From Firmicutes bacterium UBA6132 (GTDB lineage Bacteria > Bacillota_A > Clostridia > Tissierellales > Sedimentibacteraceae), in the NCBI GenBank assembly GCA_002435835.1, contig DIVM01000124.1, positions 1 through 11,344 on the forward strand: a DNA stretch of 11,344 nt, read 5' to 3'. Both the position numbers and the translations under genes were made by a program. The stretch's first letter is position 1; each line of letters starts with the position of its first letter. Positions 1 through 6,679 of this stretch are shown one piece after another. A model generated the notes under the pieces. It saw nothing but the letters and a program-made list of their open reading frames with translations. It was not told where the DNA came from and did no database searches.

Positions 1-306
1 TTTTTCGTCCATTTCTTGAGATAAAGAATTAAATTTACCATTCATGTCTTTGAATTTTTCATCCATTTTATGATCTTGGGCTTTGAATCTTTCATCCATT
101 TTATGATCTTGGGCTTTGAATCTTTCATCCATTTTATGATCTTGGGCTTTGAATCTTTCATCAAATTTTTGATCTTGGGCTTTGAACCTTTCATCAAATT
201 TTTGATCTTGGGCTTTGAATTTTTCATCAATTTCTTGAGTTTGTGCTTTAAGTTTAATATCTATTAGGTCGGATATAGCTTGTAGGTCCTCTTTAGTTAA
301 GCTCAT
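1..306 (-). CDS. Coiled-coil repeat protein, N-terminal part (gene runs off the left edge)
   Basis: The reading frame opens with ATG at 306 and stays open for 102 codons to the window edge, so only the N-terminal part is present. An AGAGGTAG ribosome binding site stands just upstream (about 312-319). The protein starts MSLTKEDLQAISDLIDIKLK and then runs into 11-residue repeats of the type FKAQDQKFDER or FKAQDHKMDER, about five near-identical copies followed by a diverged one. Charged residues and spaced F/M/I residues in an 11-residue period are the mark of a hendecad coiled coil. There are no Cys residues, signal peptide or membrane segment in the visible part. Short proteins beginning 'LTKEDLQAI' followed by a coiled coil are, from memory, common uncharacterised proteins in Clostridia. 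Function is unknown. The other frames through the repeat are also open, but only this one has a start, a ribosome binding site and a sensible composition. Confidence 0.8.
   Translation of the reverse strand, partial: MSLTKEDLQAISDLIDIKLKAQTQEIDEKFKAQDQKFDERFKAQDQKFDERFKAQDHKMDERFKAQDHKMDERFKAQDHKMDEKFKDMNGKFNSLSQEMDEK
49..246. repeat. 33-base tandem repeat inside the coiled-coil gene
   Basis: The decamer gatcttgggc recurs at 72, 105, 138, 171 and 204, exactly 33 bases apart, with diverged copies at both ends. The unit is 11 codons on the minus strand, so gain or loss of copies keeps the reading frame. Three copies share the ATT TTA TGA type (KM in the protein) and two the AAATTTTTGA type (KF), which suggests stepwise local duplication. 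Confidence 0.9.
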
Positions 307-340
307 ATTTCTACCTCTTTTCTTTAATTATTGTTTATAA

Positions 341-369
341 ATTATACAACAAAAATCACATATAAACAA
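341..369 (-). promoter_or_regulatory. Probable promoter of the coiled-coil gene
   Basis: On the minus strand a perfect -10 box TATAAT (341-346) lies 17 bases downstream of TTGTTT (364-369), which matches only three of six -35 consensus bases. The expected transcription start is about 330-335, giving a short leader before the ribosome binding site at about 312-319. A 9-base inverted repeat, TTGTTTATA (331-339) and TATAAACAA (361-369), brackets the -10 and covers the -35, so a dimeric repressor could bind here. The region is AT-rich, so the repeat could be chance. Confidence 0.5.
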
Positions 370-388
370 TTTAATTAAACTTAATATT

Positions 389-1180
389 TTAATTAATGAA
401 ATTTCTCTCTCTCAAAATTTCCACAGACTTTTTCAATGATTCTATTGTCTTTACTTCAATAAGTAATTTAATATCCTGCTCTTTAGCAAAATTAATTAAT
501 TCTTCTATATTTAAATCACCATCAAATGGAACTTGATGATCCGATTTTCCTTTACAATCATGAAAATGCATGTGTGATATATGTTGAACATTTTTCATTA
601 AATATTCCTTATCCGTAAATTCACTCACTGCATCATGACCTACATCCCAAGTAAGTTTAATGTTTGGATAAGTAGTAGCCTTGTCTAAAACATTTTGAAT
701 ATAAGTTTTGCCAAAATTACTGCTGTTTTCTATGGCTAAAATTATGCCGTACTTTTGTGCTTTTTCAGATAATATTTCTATTGATTCAGTAAAGTTTTTT
801 AAATACTCATCGGAATATTTATCATACATATAAACTTTTTTGTGGGGCAAAGTCATTTTAGCCCCTTCAATTATATGTATATTTAAAAGTTTAACACCAG
901 CTTCATTTGCCCAGTCCAATGTATCTGAAAACAGTTTAACAAAACCCTCTCGTACACTTTTATAAAATATACCTAAATCAGCATCATCCGGCATATGCAT
1001 TGTAAACTCAATACCTGTATCCTGTGTAATTTTTCTTAACTTTAACGGATTTATATTTTCTATAAAGTTATAAGGCATGTTCATATTTAACTCAATGAAG
1101 TTTAAATTTAATTCTTTACATAAATCAACTAACTGATTTAATTCCGTATACTCAACCAATGCCGGTAACCCAATTTTCAT
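389..1180 (-). CDS. Sugar phosphate isomerase/epimerase-like TIM-barrel protein
   Basis: This 263-residue protein has the size and motif order of the xylose isomerase-like TIM-barrel superfamily (AP endonuclease 2 fold). Likely metal-binding or catalytic residues visible in order are His62 (MHMP), His102 (NIH), Glu151 (IENSS), Asp179 and His182 (WDVGHD), His205/His207/Asp208 (HFHDCKG), His215 and Glu242 (IEVK). The family covers sugar epimerases, inosose and hydroxypyruvate isomerases and endonuclease IV; the substrate cannot be read from the sequence. It appears cytoplasmic, with no signal peptide. The start is supported by a GGAGG site at 1191-1195, ten bases before the ATG. It follows the ACT-protein gene on the same strand, and no promoter is seen between them, so it may be the third gene of the T-box operon. 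A GGGACGGA hairpin element separates the two genes. Confidence 0.8.
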   Translation of the reverse strand: MKIGLPALVEYTELNQLVDLCKELNLNFIELNMNMPYNFIENINPLKLRKITQDTGIEFTMHMPDDADLGIFYKSVREGFVKLFSDTLDWANEAGVKLLNIHIIEGAKMTLPHKKVYMYDKYSDEYLKNFTESIEILSEKAQKYGIILAIENSSNFGKTYIQNVLDKATTYPNIKLTWDVGHDAVSEFTDKEYLMKNVQHISHMHFHDCKGKSDHQVPFDGDLNIEELINFAKEQDIKLLIEVKTIESLKKSVEILRERNFIN

Positions 1181-1205
1181 TTCAAAAATACCTCCAGGAG
1201 ATTTA

Positions 1206-1261
1206 GGGACGGAGCTTTCGCAGAAAAGGGTCCGTCCCCAAGCAGCAAAAGCTCCGTCCCC
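1206..1261. repeat. GGGACGGA palindromic repeat, locus A (56-base unit)
   Basis: The unit holds three GGGACGGA cores (1206-1213 direct; 1231-1238 and 1253-1260 inverted). Its ends form a perfect 13-base inverted repeat, gggacggagcttt (1206-1218) and its complement (1248-1260). Read on the minus strand it matches locus C (9659-9714, plus strand) at 51 of 56 positions. It lies between the ACT-protein stop codon and the isomerase start, ending about 25 bases before the ATG. No run of T follows the stem on the minus strand, so it is not a classic terminator. Confidence 0.9.
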
Positions 1262-1269
1262 AAAATTCT

Positions 1270-1686
1270 TTATTCGATAATTTCTATATCTTTGCTGTTT
1301 TTAATTATTTCTATTGCTTCTTGTAGTTTATCATCATTTACTCTTACTGCAAATGCAGATTTTCCTTTATTTAAAGGTGTATATGTGTACGAATATTCAA
1401 CGTTAATGTTTTGTTGGTACAATAAATCCACAAATTTAAACATAGCTCCGATTACATCGTCCATTTCAACGCCTATTACATTTGTTATATTTACTCTAAA
1501 ATTATTTTCTTTGAGAGTTTGTAGCGCTTTATCAGTATTGTCAACTATTAATCTTAATACTCCATAATCTGAAGTTTCTGCTATGGACAAAGATCTTATA
1601 TCAATACCTGCTTGGGCTAATATTTTTAAAACATCTCTCAAACGACCTTGCTTATTTTCTAAAAAAACTGATACTTGTTTTAACAT
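1270..1686 (-). CDS. Double ACT-domain protein paired with phenylacetate-CoA ligase
   Basis: The 138-residue protein consists of two ACT-like beta-alpha-beta units, about residues 2-68 and 69-138. The first contains the VFLENKQGRL start and the GIDIRSLSIAE turn typical of ligand-binding ACT domains; the second starts near IGVEMDD. Proteins of this kind (COG4747-like) are regularly encoded next to phenylacetate-CoA ligase and indolepyruvate ferredoxin oxidoreductase genes in anaerobes. By analogy with other ACT domains it probably binds an amino acid, plausibly an aromatic one, but the ligand is inferred. It begins 27 bases after the paaK stop with an AGAGGTGAG ribosome binding site, so the two genes form one transcription unit. 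No catalytic domain is present. The plus-strand open frame over 1292-1567 is a shadow. Confidence 0.88.
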   Translation of the reverse strand: MLKQVSVFLENKQGRLRDVLKILAQAGIDIRSLSIAETSDYGVLRLIVDNTDKALQTLKENNFRVNITNVIGVEMDDVIGAMFKFVDLLYQQNINVEYSYTYTPLNKGKSAFAVRVNDDKLQEAIEIIKNSKDIEIIE

Positions 1687-1713
1687 AAACTCACCTCTTT
1701 AATTTATTTTATA

Positions 1714-3012
1714 TTAAATATTTCGTTTGTCAATAACTCTAACTGCTTTTCCTTCACTTCTTGGAATTGTTTTTGGCTCAACAAATCTGATTTTAGCTGA
1801 TATTCCAAGAACTGAAGCAATTCTTGACTTAATTTTATTTTCTAATAAATCTAATTCGCTCATTTTATCAGAGAATAATTGTTCTGATAATTCCACCAGA
1901 ATTTCAAGTTCATCAAGATTTCCGTTTCTCGTAACTACTAATTGGTAATGTGGTTCAACTTCTCCTATTTCAAGAAGTACGCTTTCAACCTGTGTTGGGA
2001 ATACATTAACTCCTCTAATGATTAACATGTCATCAGTTCTGCCTGACACACGTTCCATACGAATATGTACTCTTCCGCATTCACATTTTTCTGGTATGAG
2101 TCTTGAAATATCTTTTGTTCTGTATCTTAAAATTGGCAGACCTTCTTTTGTAATAGTTGTGAAAACAAGTTCACCTTTTTCGCCGTATGGCAATGGTTGT
2201 AACGTCTTAGGGTCAATTATTTCTGGAATGAAATGATCTTCCCAAATGTGCAATCCATTTTGACATTCGCACTCTATGGCAACTCCAGGTCCCATTATTT
2301 CTGATAGCCCGTATATATCATATGCTTTTATATTCAATTTATTTTCAATTGTTTTTCTCATATTTTCTGACCAAGGTTCTGCGCCGAATATGCCAGTTTT
2401 TAAAGAAAGCTCTTTTTTATTAACTTTTCTATCTTCCATAGCTTCTGCTAAGAAAATTGCATAGGAAGGTGTACAACAAAGCATTGTTGCTCCGAAATCC
2501 TTCATAAGCATCAATTGTTTGTCTGTATTTCCACCGGACATTGGTATTACTGATGCTCCCAATCTTTCAGCCCCATAATGAAGTCCTAATCCCCCTGTGA
2601 AAAGTCCATACCCATATGAAATTTGAGCAACTGTATGAGAATCCGCCCCTGCACTCACCAAAGAACGAGCAACAATTTCAGACCATATAGTAATATCATT
2701 ACGTGTGTATCCTACAACTGTTGGCTTTCCTGTTGTTCCACTTGAAGCGTGAACTCTAACAATTTGTGAAAGAGGCACTGCAAACATACCATATGGATAA
2801 TTGTCCCTCAAATCAGTTTTTGTAGTAAAAGGTAATTTACTTAAATCTTCCAATGATTTTATGTCTTCTGGTACAATTCCAAGCTTTTGAAATTCGTTTC
2901 GGTAAAAAGGCACATCATGATAAATTCTTGTGACCATATTTTTTAATCTTTCTAATTGTAACTCTTGAAGTTCTTCCCTGCTCATACATTCCTTTGCTTC
3001 ATTCCAATACAT
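1714..3012 (-). CDS. paaK: Phenylacetate-CoA ligase (AMP-forming)
   Basis: This 432-residue enzyme of the adenylate-forming family activates phenylacetate or related aryl acetates with ATP and CoA to the aryl-acetyl-CoA. Visible motifs are the P-loop-like SSGTTGKP (90-97), YGLSE (234-238), RYRTKD (296-301), the family-typical RGVNVFP and a C-terminal Lys at about 422 in SEGKAVRV. Length and motif spacing fit PaaK. The frame is open to an ATG at 3027, but that codon overlaps the ribosome binding site GGAGG (3021-3025). The ATG at 3012 lies eight bases after GGAGG and gives the usual MYWN start, so I chose 3012. It is followed 27 bases later by a double-ACT protein gene. A T-box leader lies upstream, suggesting control by amino acid supply. 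The oxidoreductase (iorAB) often linked to this pair is not in the window. Confidence 0.93.
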   Translation of the reverse strand: MYWNEAKECMSREELQELQLERLKNMVTRIYHDVPFYRNEFQKLGIVPEDIKSLEDLSKLPFTTKTDLRDNYPYGMFAVPLSQIVRVHASSGTTGKPTVVGYTRNDITIWSEIVARSLVSAGADSHTVAQISYGYGLFTGGLGLHYGAERLGASVIPMSGGNTDKQLMLMKDFGATMLCCTPSYAIFLAEAMEDRKVNKKELSLKTGIFGAEPWSENMRKTIENKLNIKAYDIYGLSEIMGPGVAIECECQNGLHIWEDHFIPEIIDPKTLQPLPYGEKGELVFTTITKEGLPILRYRTKDISRLIPEKCECGRVHIRMERVSGRTDDMLIIRGVNVFPTQVESVLLEIGEVEPHYQLVVTRNGNLDELEILVELSEQLFSDKMSELDLLENKIKSRIASVLGISAKIRFVEPKTIPRSEGKAVRVIDKRNI

Positions 3013-3082
3013 TTTCATTTCCTCCATATTAATTTATTATAATTTCAAAATTTTCAATTCTTCGAATAATGTTAATTAATGT

Positions 3083-3206
3083 TTGCAGATGCGCAGTTTC
3101 GCAACACAAATTTATTTACTCGCTCTCGCTCGCATAAATTTGGTGCTCATTGCGGTTGACCTACCGCCACTTCTCAGGAAATTCACCTGAGAAATGGGGT
3201 TAGGGC
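3083..3206. repeat. Hairpin-rich, GC-richer island between the T-box and paaK
   Basis: About 120 bases are visibly richer in G and C than the flanks and contain several short hairpins: 7-base arms aaattta (3108-3114) and taaattt (3135-3141) around a cgctctcgctcg block; gcggt (3152-3156) with accgc (3163-3167); and ttctcagg (3171-3178) with cctgagaa (3186-3193). No open reading frame of note crosses it. It starts right after the T-box terminator and so would be in the 5' leader of paaK. It could be a small palindromic repeat, a vestigial mobile element or a structured leader. I do not recognise the family. Confidence 0.5.
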
Positions 3207-3210
3207 ATAC

Positions 3211-3257
3211 AAAAAACCTCTCATCCTTGAATTTCTAATTTCAAAGGACGAGAGGTT
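3211..3257 (-). terminator. T-box terminator hairpin
   Basis: Read on the minus strand, the arm AACCTCTCGTCC followed by TTTGAA (from 3257) pairs with TTCAAGGATGAGAGGTT (3233-3217), and a run of six T ends the structure (3216-3211). Its 5' arm lies just downstream of the T-box GGTGGTACCGCG, the standard arrangement in which uncharged tRNA favours the antiterminator and prevents this hairpin. Confidence 0.93.
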
Positions 3258-3522
3258 AAACTCACTCGCGGTACCACCTTCATTGGTTGCAGTTATATGC
3301 AACCCACTTAACAGAATACGCAACAATTAAATGCTTTAATATTCCTCTCCACTAACGTAAGAAAACGGTCAAACCTACTATTTGTTCAGCTGACTACTCA
3401 TGAGGGAACTTCACCAAAATTTCAATCATCGTTTCTCACCGCCAACGACTCTCTGTATATTTTCCTTAAGGTTACTTTACTCAATCACAGTATTTAAGAT
3501 GTTTTATTAAATTATATATTAC
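3211..3522 (-). ncRNA. T-box leader, probably phenylalanine-specific (UUC)
   Basis: On the minus strand the leader shows an ACAGAGAG motif (about 3457-3450), an apical stem TCGTT/AACGA enclosing GGCGGTGAG, and the specifier region GAAG-TTC-CCTCATGAG. The distance from the triplet TTC (3408-3406) to TGAG is five bases, as in the known glyQS leader, so UUC (Phe) is the best reading. Stem III is a 7-base hairpin (3285-3304). The T-box proper, AAGGTGGTACCGCGA, is at 3280-3266. Its UGGU would pair with a tRNA ending ACCA, which fits tRNA-Phe (discriminator A). The base after the triplet is C, whereas a purine is usual, so the codon call is less certain than the T-box call. The next gene in this direction is paaK. 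Confidence 0.93.
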
Positions 3523-3527
3523 TAAAT

Positions 3528-3556
3528 ATTATATACAATTTCCAAATTTTTGTCAA
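3528..3556 (-). promoter_or_regulatory. Consensus sigma-A promoter of the T-box/paaK operon
   Basis: On the minus strand TTGACA (3556-3551) and TATAAT (3533-3528) are both perfect and separated by 17 bases. Transcription should start near 3521, just before the T-box stem I. The promoter sits in the short gap after the pseudouridine synthase stop codon, so the T-box operon has its own strong start. Confidence 0.92.
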
Positions 3557-3570
3557 TAAAAATTTATCTT

Positions 3571-4287
3571 TTATGGGCGGAGAATTTTTAGTTCTTGTTC
3601 TGTTAGTTGTCTGTATTCTCCTAATTCTAGTGTTTCATCTAATTCAAGGTTACCCATGGAAAGTCTTTTTAAATATGTAACTTCTTTGTCCACTGCAATG
3701 AACATTCTTTTTATTTGATGGAATTTTCCTTCTTTTATTGTTATTAAACATTTTGACGATGCATATCCATTTTCTATTACTTTCAATTTAGCTGGCATTG
3801 TTTTATATCCATCGTTTAAAGTAACGCCTTCTTCAAAGACCAAAATATCTTCTTCTGTAACTATGTCGTCTATTTCTGCATAATATGTTTTATCCACGTG
3901 CTTTTTAGGTGATAGCAAATCATGTGTGAGTTGTCCGTCATTAGTTATTATAAGAAGGCCTTCTGTATCTTTATCGAGCCTTCCAACTGGGAAGGGTTCA
4001 TAAAATCTATGCTCCGCTTTTAGTAAATCAATAACTGTTTCATCATAATTATCTTCAGTTGCAGACACTACGCCTGCTGGTTTATTCATCATCAAATAAA
4101 TATATTGTACATATTTTACTATTTCATTTTTATATTTAACTTCATCTTTATCCGTATCTATTATTTTAGAGCTGTCTTTTACTATTTCATCATTAATTTT
4201 GACGCTTCCGTTTTTGGCATCTTGCTTTATTTGTTTTCTTGTGCCAAGGCCAACATTTGAAAGCATTTTATCTATTCGAATTTTCAT
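3571..4287 (-). CDS. rsuA: RsuA-family rRNA pseudouridine synthase
   Basis: This 238-residue protein would convert a specific uridine in rRNA to pseudouridine. It has an N-terminal S4 RNA-binding domain (about 1-48, starting MKIRIDKMLSNVGLGTR), then the synthase domain with MNKPAGVVSA (67-76), the catalytic aspartate Asp105 in VGRLDKDTEGLLIITNDG, and the conserved EGKFHQIKRMF (186-196). Domain order and length fit the RsuA/RluB/RluE branch; the 16S U516 target is the usual one for RsuA but is inferred. A GAGG ribosome binding site lies four bases before the ATG, slightly close. It is read from its own promoter, divergent from the exporter gene. No hairpin terminator is seen after its stop, so its transcripts may run into the T-box leader. 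Confidence 0.9.
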   Translation of the reverse strand: MKIRIDKMLSNVGLGTRKQIKQDAKNGSVKINDEIVKDSSKIIDTDKDEVKYKNEIVKYVQYIYLMMNKPAGVVSATEDNYDETVIDLLKAEHRFYEPFPVGRLDKDTEGLLIITNDGQLTHDLLSPKKHVDKTYYAEIDDIVTEEDILVFEEGVTLNDGYKTMPAKLKVIENGYASSKCLITIKEGKFHQIKRMFIAVDKEVTYLKRLSMGNLELDETLELGEYRQLTEQELKILRP

Positions 4288-4333
4288 ATATCCTCTTTCA
4301 ATACTTAAATTTAATTATAATAATTTTATTAAC

Positions 4334-4362
4334 ATATTAGTGCATTTAAAAGTCCATGTCAA
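4334..4362 (-). promoter_or_regulatory. Promoter of the pseudouridine synthase gene
   Basis: On the minus strand a perfect -35 TTGACA (4362-4357) and TAATAT (4339-4334, four of six matches) are 17 bases apart, giving a leader of roughly 40 bases before the ATG. Confidence 0.72.
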
Positions 4363-4386
4363 GAATGCATATTCAATAATAATGAA

Positions 4387-4416
4387 TTGACAAAGCTTTA
4401 CCTTTGATGTTATCAT
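4387..4416 (+). promoter_or_regulatory. Promoter of the LysE-family exporter gene
   Basis: TTGACA (4387-4392) is followed after 18 bases by TATCAT (4411-4416, five of six matches). A second perfect TATAAT at 4445-4450 lacks a good -35 box and could be an alternative start. The -35 boxes of this and the divergent pseudouridine synthase promoter are only 24 bases apart. Confidence 0.68.
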
Positions 4417-4483
4417 TTTCCTGTATGCGAACTTATAAATTTAATATAATTTTGTAATACAAGGGCAAATTGGAGGGCAAAAA

Positions 4484-5095
4484 ATGTTAGAGACACTAAT
4501 TAAAGGATTTACTATTGGAATTGCATATGTAGCTCCAATAGGAATGCAGAATTTGTATGTAGTAAATACTGCTATGACGCAAAGCAAATCAAGATTGTAT
4601 TTTGTAATATTTGTAACCATATTTTTCGATATTTCATTGGCTTTATCATGCTTTTTTGGCATGGGCGCCATCATAGAAGCCGTTCCTATAGTAAAATTAA
4701 TTTTACTTGGAGCTGGTTCTTTGGCAATCATGTGGATTGGAATTGGGCTTCTTAGGTCTACACCTAAACTCGATAAAACAATAGATACCAAAAAAACTTT
4801 GATGCAAGTTATTTTATCATGTTTCATGGTTACTTGGGCAAATCCACAAGCATTAATTGATGGTACTATGTTGTTTGGAGGCTTTAGAGCATCGCTTCCA
4901 GCAGATATGGCAAAATATTTCATTATAGGATCATCCTTAGCATCATTTGCTTGGTTTTTAGGAGTTGGTACAATAGTAAGTGTTTTCAAAAAAGCATTTA
5001 ATGAAAAAGTTTTGAAAATTATAAATGTTGTATGTGGATTAATTATTATTTATTTTGGAATTAAATTAGGAATTGAATTTTTTAAAAATATTTAA
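4484..5095 (+). CDS. LysE/RhtB-family amino acid exporter
   Basis: This 203-residue membrane protein is the only plus-strand gene. It has the six-segment layout of the LysE family: hydrophobic stretches at about 5-27, 37-62, 65-92, 106-125, 145-167 and 173-198. Family motifs are PIGMQN (18-23) in the first segment and NPQALIDG (120-127) in the fourth. Members export basic or other amino acids such as lysine, arginine or threonine in exchange for protons. The substrate cannot be told here. A GGAGGG ribosome binding site (4472-4477) stands six bases before the ATG. No lysine riboswitch or adjacent LysR-type regulator gene is visible, unlike many lysE loci. It converges on murA. A 182-codon open frame on the opposite strand (4441-4989) is a shadow, since it has no ribosome binding site or recognisable protein. 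Confidence 0.9.
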   Translation: MLETLIKGFTIGIAYVAPIGMQNLYVVNTAMTQSKSRLYFVIFVTIFFDISLALSCFFGMGAIIEAVPIVKLILLGAGSLAIMWIGIGLLRSTPKLDKTIDTKKTLMQVILSCFMVTWANPQALIDGTMLFGGFRASLPADMAKYFIIGSSLASFAWFLGVGTIVSVFKKAFNEKVLKIINVVCGLIIIYFGIKLGIEFFKNI

Positions 5096-5124
5096 TTAAG
5101 CATCAGACTATAAACACTTACAAT

Positions 5125-5158
5125 CAAAAAGGAACTTGTTTAACACTCACAAGTTCCT
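5125..5158 (-). terminator. Intrinsic terminator of murA
   Basis: A 10-base perfect stem, aggaacttgt (5130-5139) and acaagttcct (5149-5158), with a 9-base loop is followed on the minus strand by TTTTT (5129-5125). On the plus strand the stem is followed by acctttatat, a weak T-run, so it may also reduce read-through from the convergent exporter gene. Confidence 0.85.
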
Positions 5159-5187
5159 ACCTTTATATATATTATTATTTTAACATT

Positions 5188-6444
5188 TTAATTTTTTGAG
5201 AAACGGATATTAGCTCCAACATTTTGAAGTTTGCTAATTATATTTGCATAACCTCTTTTAATATGATAAATTTCAGAAATTTCAGTTTCGCCTTCTGCTA
5301 TAAGACCTGCAAGAATTAATGCAGCTCCTCCTCTTAAGTCAGTTGCCTTTACTTTAGCTCCACTTAAATTGCTTTTGCCTTTTATAACTGCATTGTTTCC
5401 TTCAACTTTAACTTTAACACCCATGCGAATCATTTCATTTGCATGCATAAATCTATTTTCAAAAATTGTTTCATGTATAATGCTTGTACCATCTGCAACT
5501 GATAACAAAGCCATGAATTGGGCTTGCATATCTGTTGGAAATCCTGGGTATGGAAGAGTTTTTATATCAACTGGCTTTATAATTCCGTTTGATTTAACTC
5601 TAATTTTATCATCGTATTCTGTAACCGTAGCTCCAGATTCTTTTAACTTTGCAATTACAGGTTGTACATGGCTTGATAATACATTTTCTATTATTAAATC
5701 TCCACCAGTAATAGCTGCTGCAACCATATAAGTTCCTGCTTCAATTCTGTCTGGAATTACTGTATGTTCTGTTTTGTGAAGTTTTTTAACACCTTTAATA
5801 CGAATAGTTTTTGTACCAGCTCCAATAATATTTCCGCCCATAGAATTAATGAAGTTCGCTAAATCAACTATTTCAGGTTCTTCAGCTGCATTTTCTAAAA
5901 TAGTTTCGCCTTCAGCCAATGTAGCTGCCATAATAATATTTTCAGTTGCCCCTACGCTTGGGAAATCTAAATATATTTCAGTTCCTTGTAATTTTTCTGA
6001 CTTTGAATTTACATATCCATTTTCAGAAACAATCTCTGCACCAAGAATTTTAAAACCTTTTAAATGCAAATCAATTGGACGAGTTCCAATAGCACATCCA
6101 CCGGGCATGTACACTTTTGCATTACCACATCTTGCCAAGAGAGGTCCCATTACTAGAAATGAAGCACGCATTTTACTAATTAATTCATATGGTGCTTCGC
6201 AAGTTTTAATATTCGCTATTGTAATTTTTAATGAGCTTTCCCCTATTTTTTCAATTTCAGCCCCTAAAGCTTTAAGAAGGTTGCACATTACTTCAACGTC
6301 TTTTAATTTTGGTATGTCATGAATAATGCATTCTTCGCTTGATAAAAGAGTGGCTGCTAAAATTGGTAAAACAGAATTTTTGGAACCATCAACTCTTATA
6401 TTGCCATTTAGTCCTAAGCTTTTATTTATTATTATTTTTTCCAA
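5188..6444 (-). CDS. murA: UDP-N-acetylglucosamine 1-carboxyvinyltransferase
   Basis: MurA transfers enolpyruvate from phosphoenolpyruvate to UDP-GlcNAc, the first committed step of peptidoglycan synthesis, in the cytoplasm. The 418-residue length is standard. Active-site residues fall almost at E. coli numbering: Lys22-Asn23 (GSKNS), Arg93, Cys117 in PGGCAIGTRP (the fosfomycin target), Arg122, Asp305 (FPTDMQAQF), Arg331, Arg371 (DLRGGAAL) and Arg397. Having Cys rather than Asp at 117 predicts fosfomycin sensitivity at the enzyme level. The start codon is TTG at 6444, supported by GGAGAG seven bases upstream. It is a single-gene unit with its own promoter and terminator. Firmicutes often carry two murA paralogues; which of them this is cannot be decided here. 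Confidence 0.97.
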   Translation of the reverse strand: MEKIIINKSLGLNGNIRVDGSKNSVLPILAATLLSSEECIIHDIPKLKDVEVMCNLLKALGAEIEKIGESSLKITIANIKTCEAPYELISKMRASFLVMGPLLARCGNAKVYMPGGCAIGTRPIDLHLKGFKILGAEIVSENGYVNSKSEKLQGTEIYLDFPSVGATENIIMAATLAEGETILENAAEEPEIVDLANFINSMGGNIIGAGTKTIRIKGVKKLHKTEHTVIPDRIEAGTYMVAAAITGGDLIIENVLSSHVQPVIAKLKESGATVTEYDDKIRVKSNGIIKPVDIKTLPYPGFPTDMQAQFMALLSVADGTSIIHETIFENRFMHANEMIRMGVKVKVEGNNAVIKGKSNLSGAKVKATDLRGGAALILAGLIAEGETEISEIYHIKRGYANIISKLQNVGANIRFSKN

Positions 6445-6541
6445 AGTTTATCTCTCCAATAAAATGTTAAAATTTCAATCATCCCTTTATATTTACATAA
6501 TTAATAAGTTAATGAATAATACGCCTTAAATTACCTCACTT

Positions 6542-6570
6542 ATATTACCACTTTTTATATTACATTTCAA
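6542..6570 (-). promoter_or_regulatory. Promoter of murA
   Basis: On the minus strand TTGAAA (6570-6565, five of six) and TAATAT (6547-6542, four of six) are separated by 17 bases. The leader would be about 90 bases to the TTG start. The GGGACGGA element at locus B lies about 30 bases upstream of the -35 box. Confidence 0.6.
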
Positions 6571-6599
6571 TTACAAATTTTTGCAAATTTCGCAGATTT

Positions 6600-6657
6600 G
6601 GGGACGGAATTTTGGGGACGGAGCTTTTGCAGAAAAGGGTCCGTCCCTAAGCAGCAA
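6600..6657. repeat. GGGACGGA palindromic repeat, locus B (truncated unit)
   Basis: Cores are at 6601-6608 and 6615-6622 (direct) and 6640-6647 (inverted). On the minus strand, 6657-6614 matches bases 14-56 of the 56-base unit seen at loci A and C. The first 13 bases are missing and replaced by unrelated sequence, and an extra direct core is added at 6601. An imperfect hairpin with 8-base GGGACGGA arms and a ttttgcagaaaa centre forms. The locus lies in the 375-base gap between murA and the histidine kinase. The rest of that gap holds the murA promoter and the kinase terminator. Confidence 0.88.
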
Positions 6658-6679
6658 CACAAATCACCCAAAAAAATAA

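Noticed and set aside
42..230. Minus-strand open frame giving KPKIIKWMKDS repeats
   Set aside because: Same repeat in another frame, starting inside the coiled-coil gene with no ribosome binding site.
70..267. Open frame on the plus strand through the 33-base repeats with an MILGFESFIHF-type product
   Set aside because: A 33-base repeat free of stops keeps several frames open. Only the minus-strand frame from 306 has a good start, ribosome binding site and promoter.
4441..4989. 182-codon open frame on the minus strand opposite the exporter gene
   Set aside because: It is antisense to a clear LysE-family gene, has no ribosome binding site, and its translation resembles no protein family; it reflects the codon pattern of the true gene.
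5849..6322. 157-codon plus-strand open frame inside murA
   Set aside because: It is a shadow of murA, whose active-site residues are all present in the minus-strand frame.
3101..6664. Shared 11-mer gcaacacaaat at 3101-3111 and 6654-6664, suggesting that the paaK-leader island and repeat locus B are related
   Set aside because: An 11-base match is expected by chance in a window of this size, and the flanking bases do not align.
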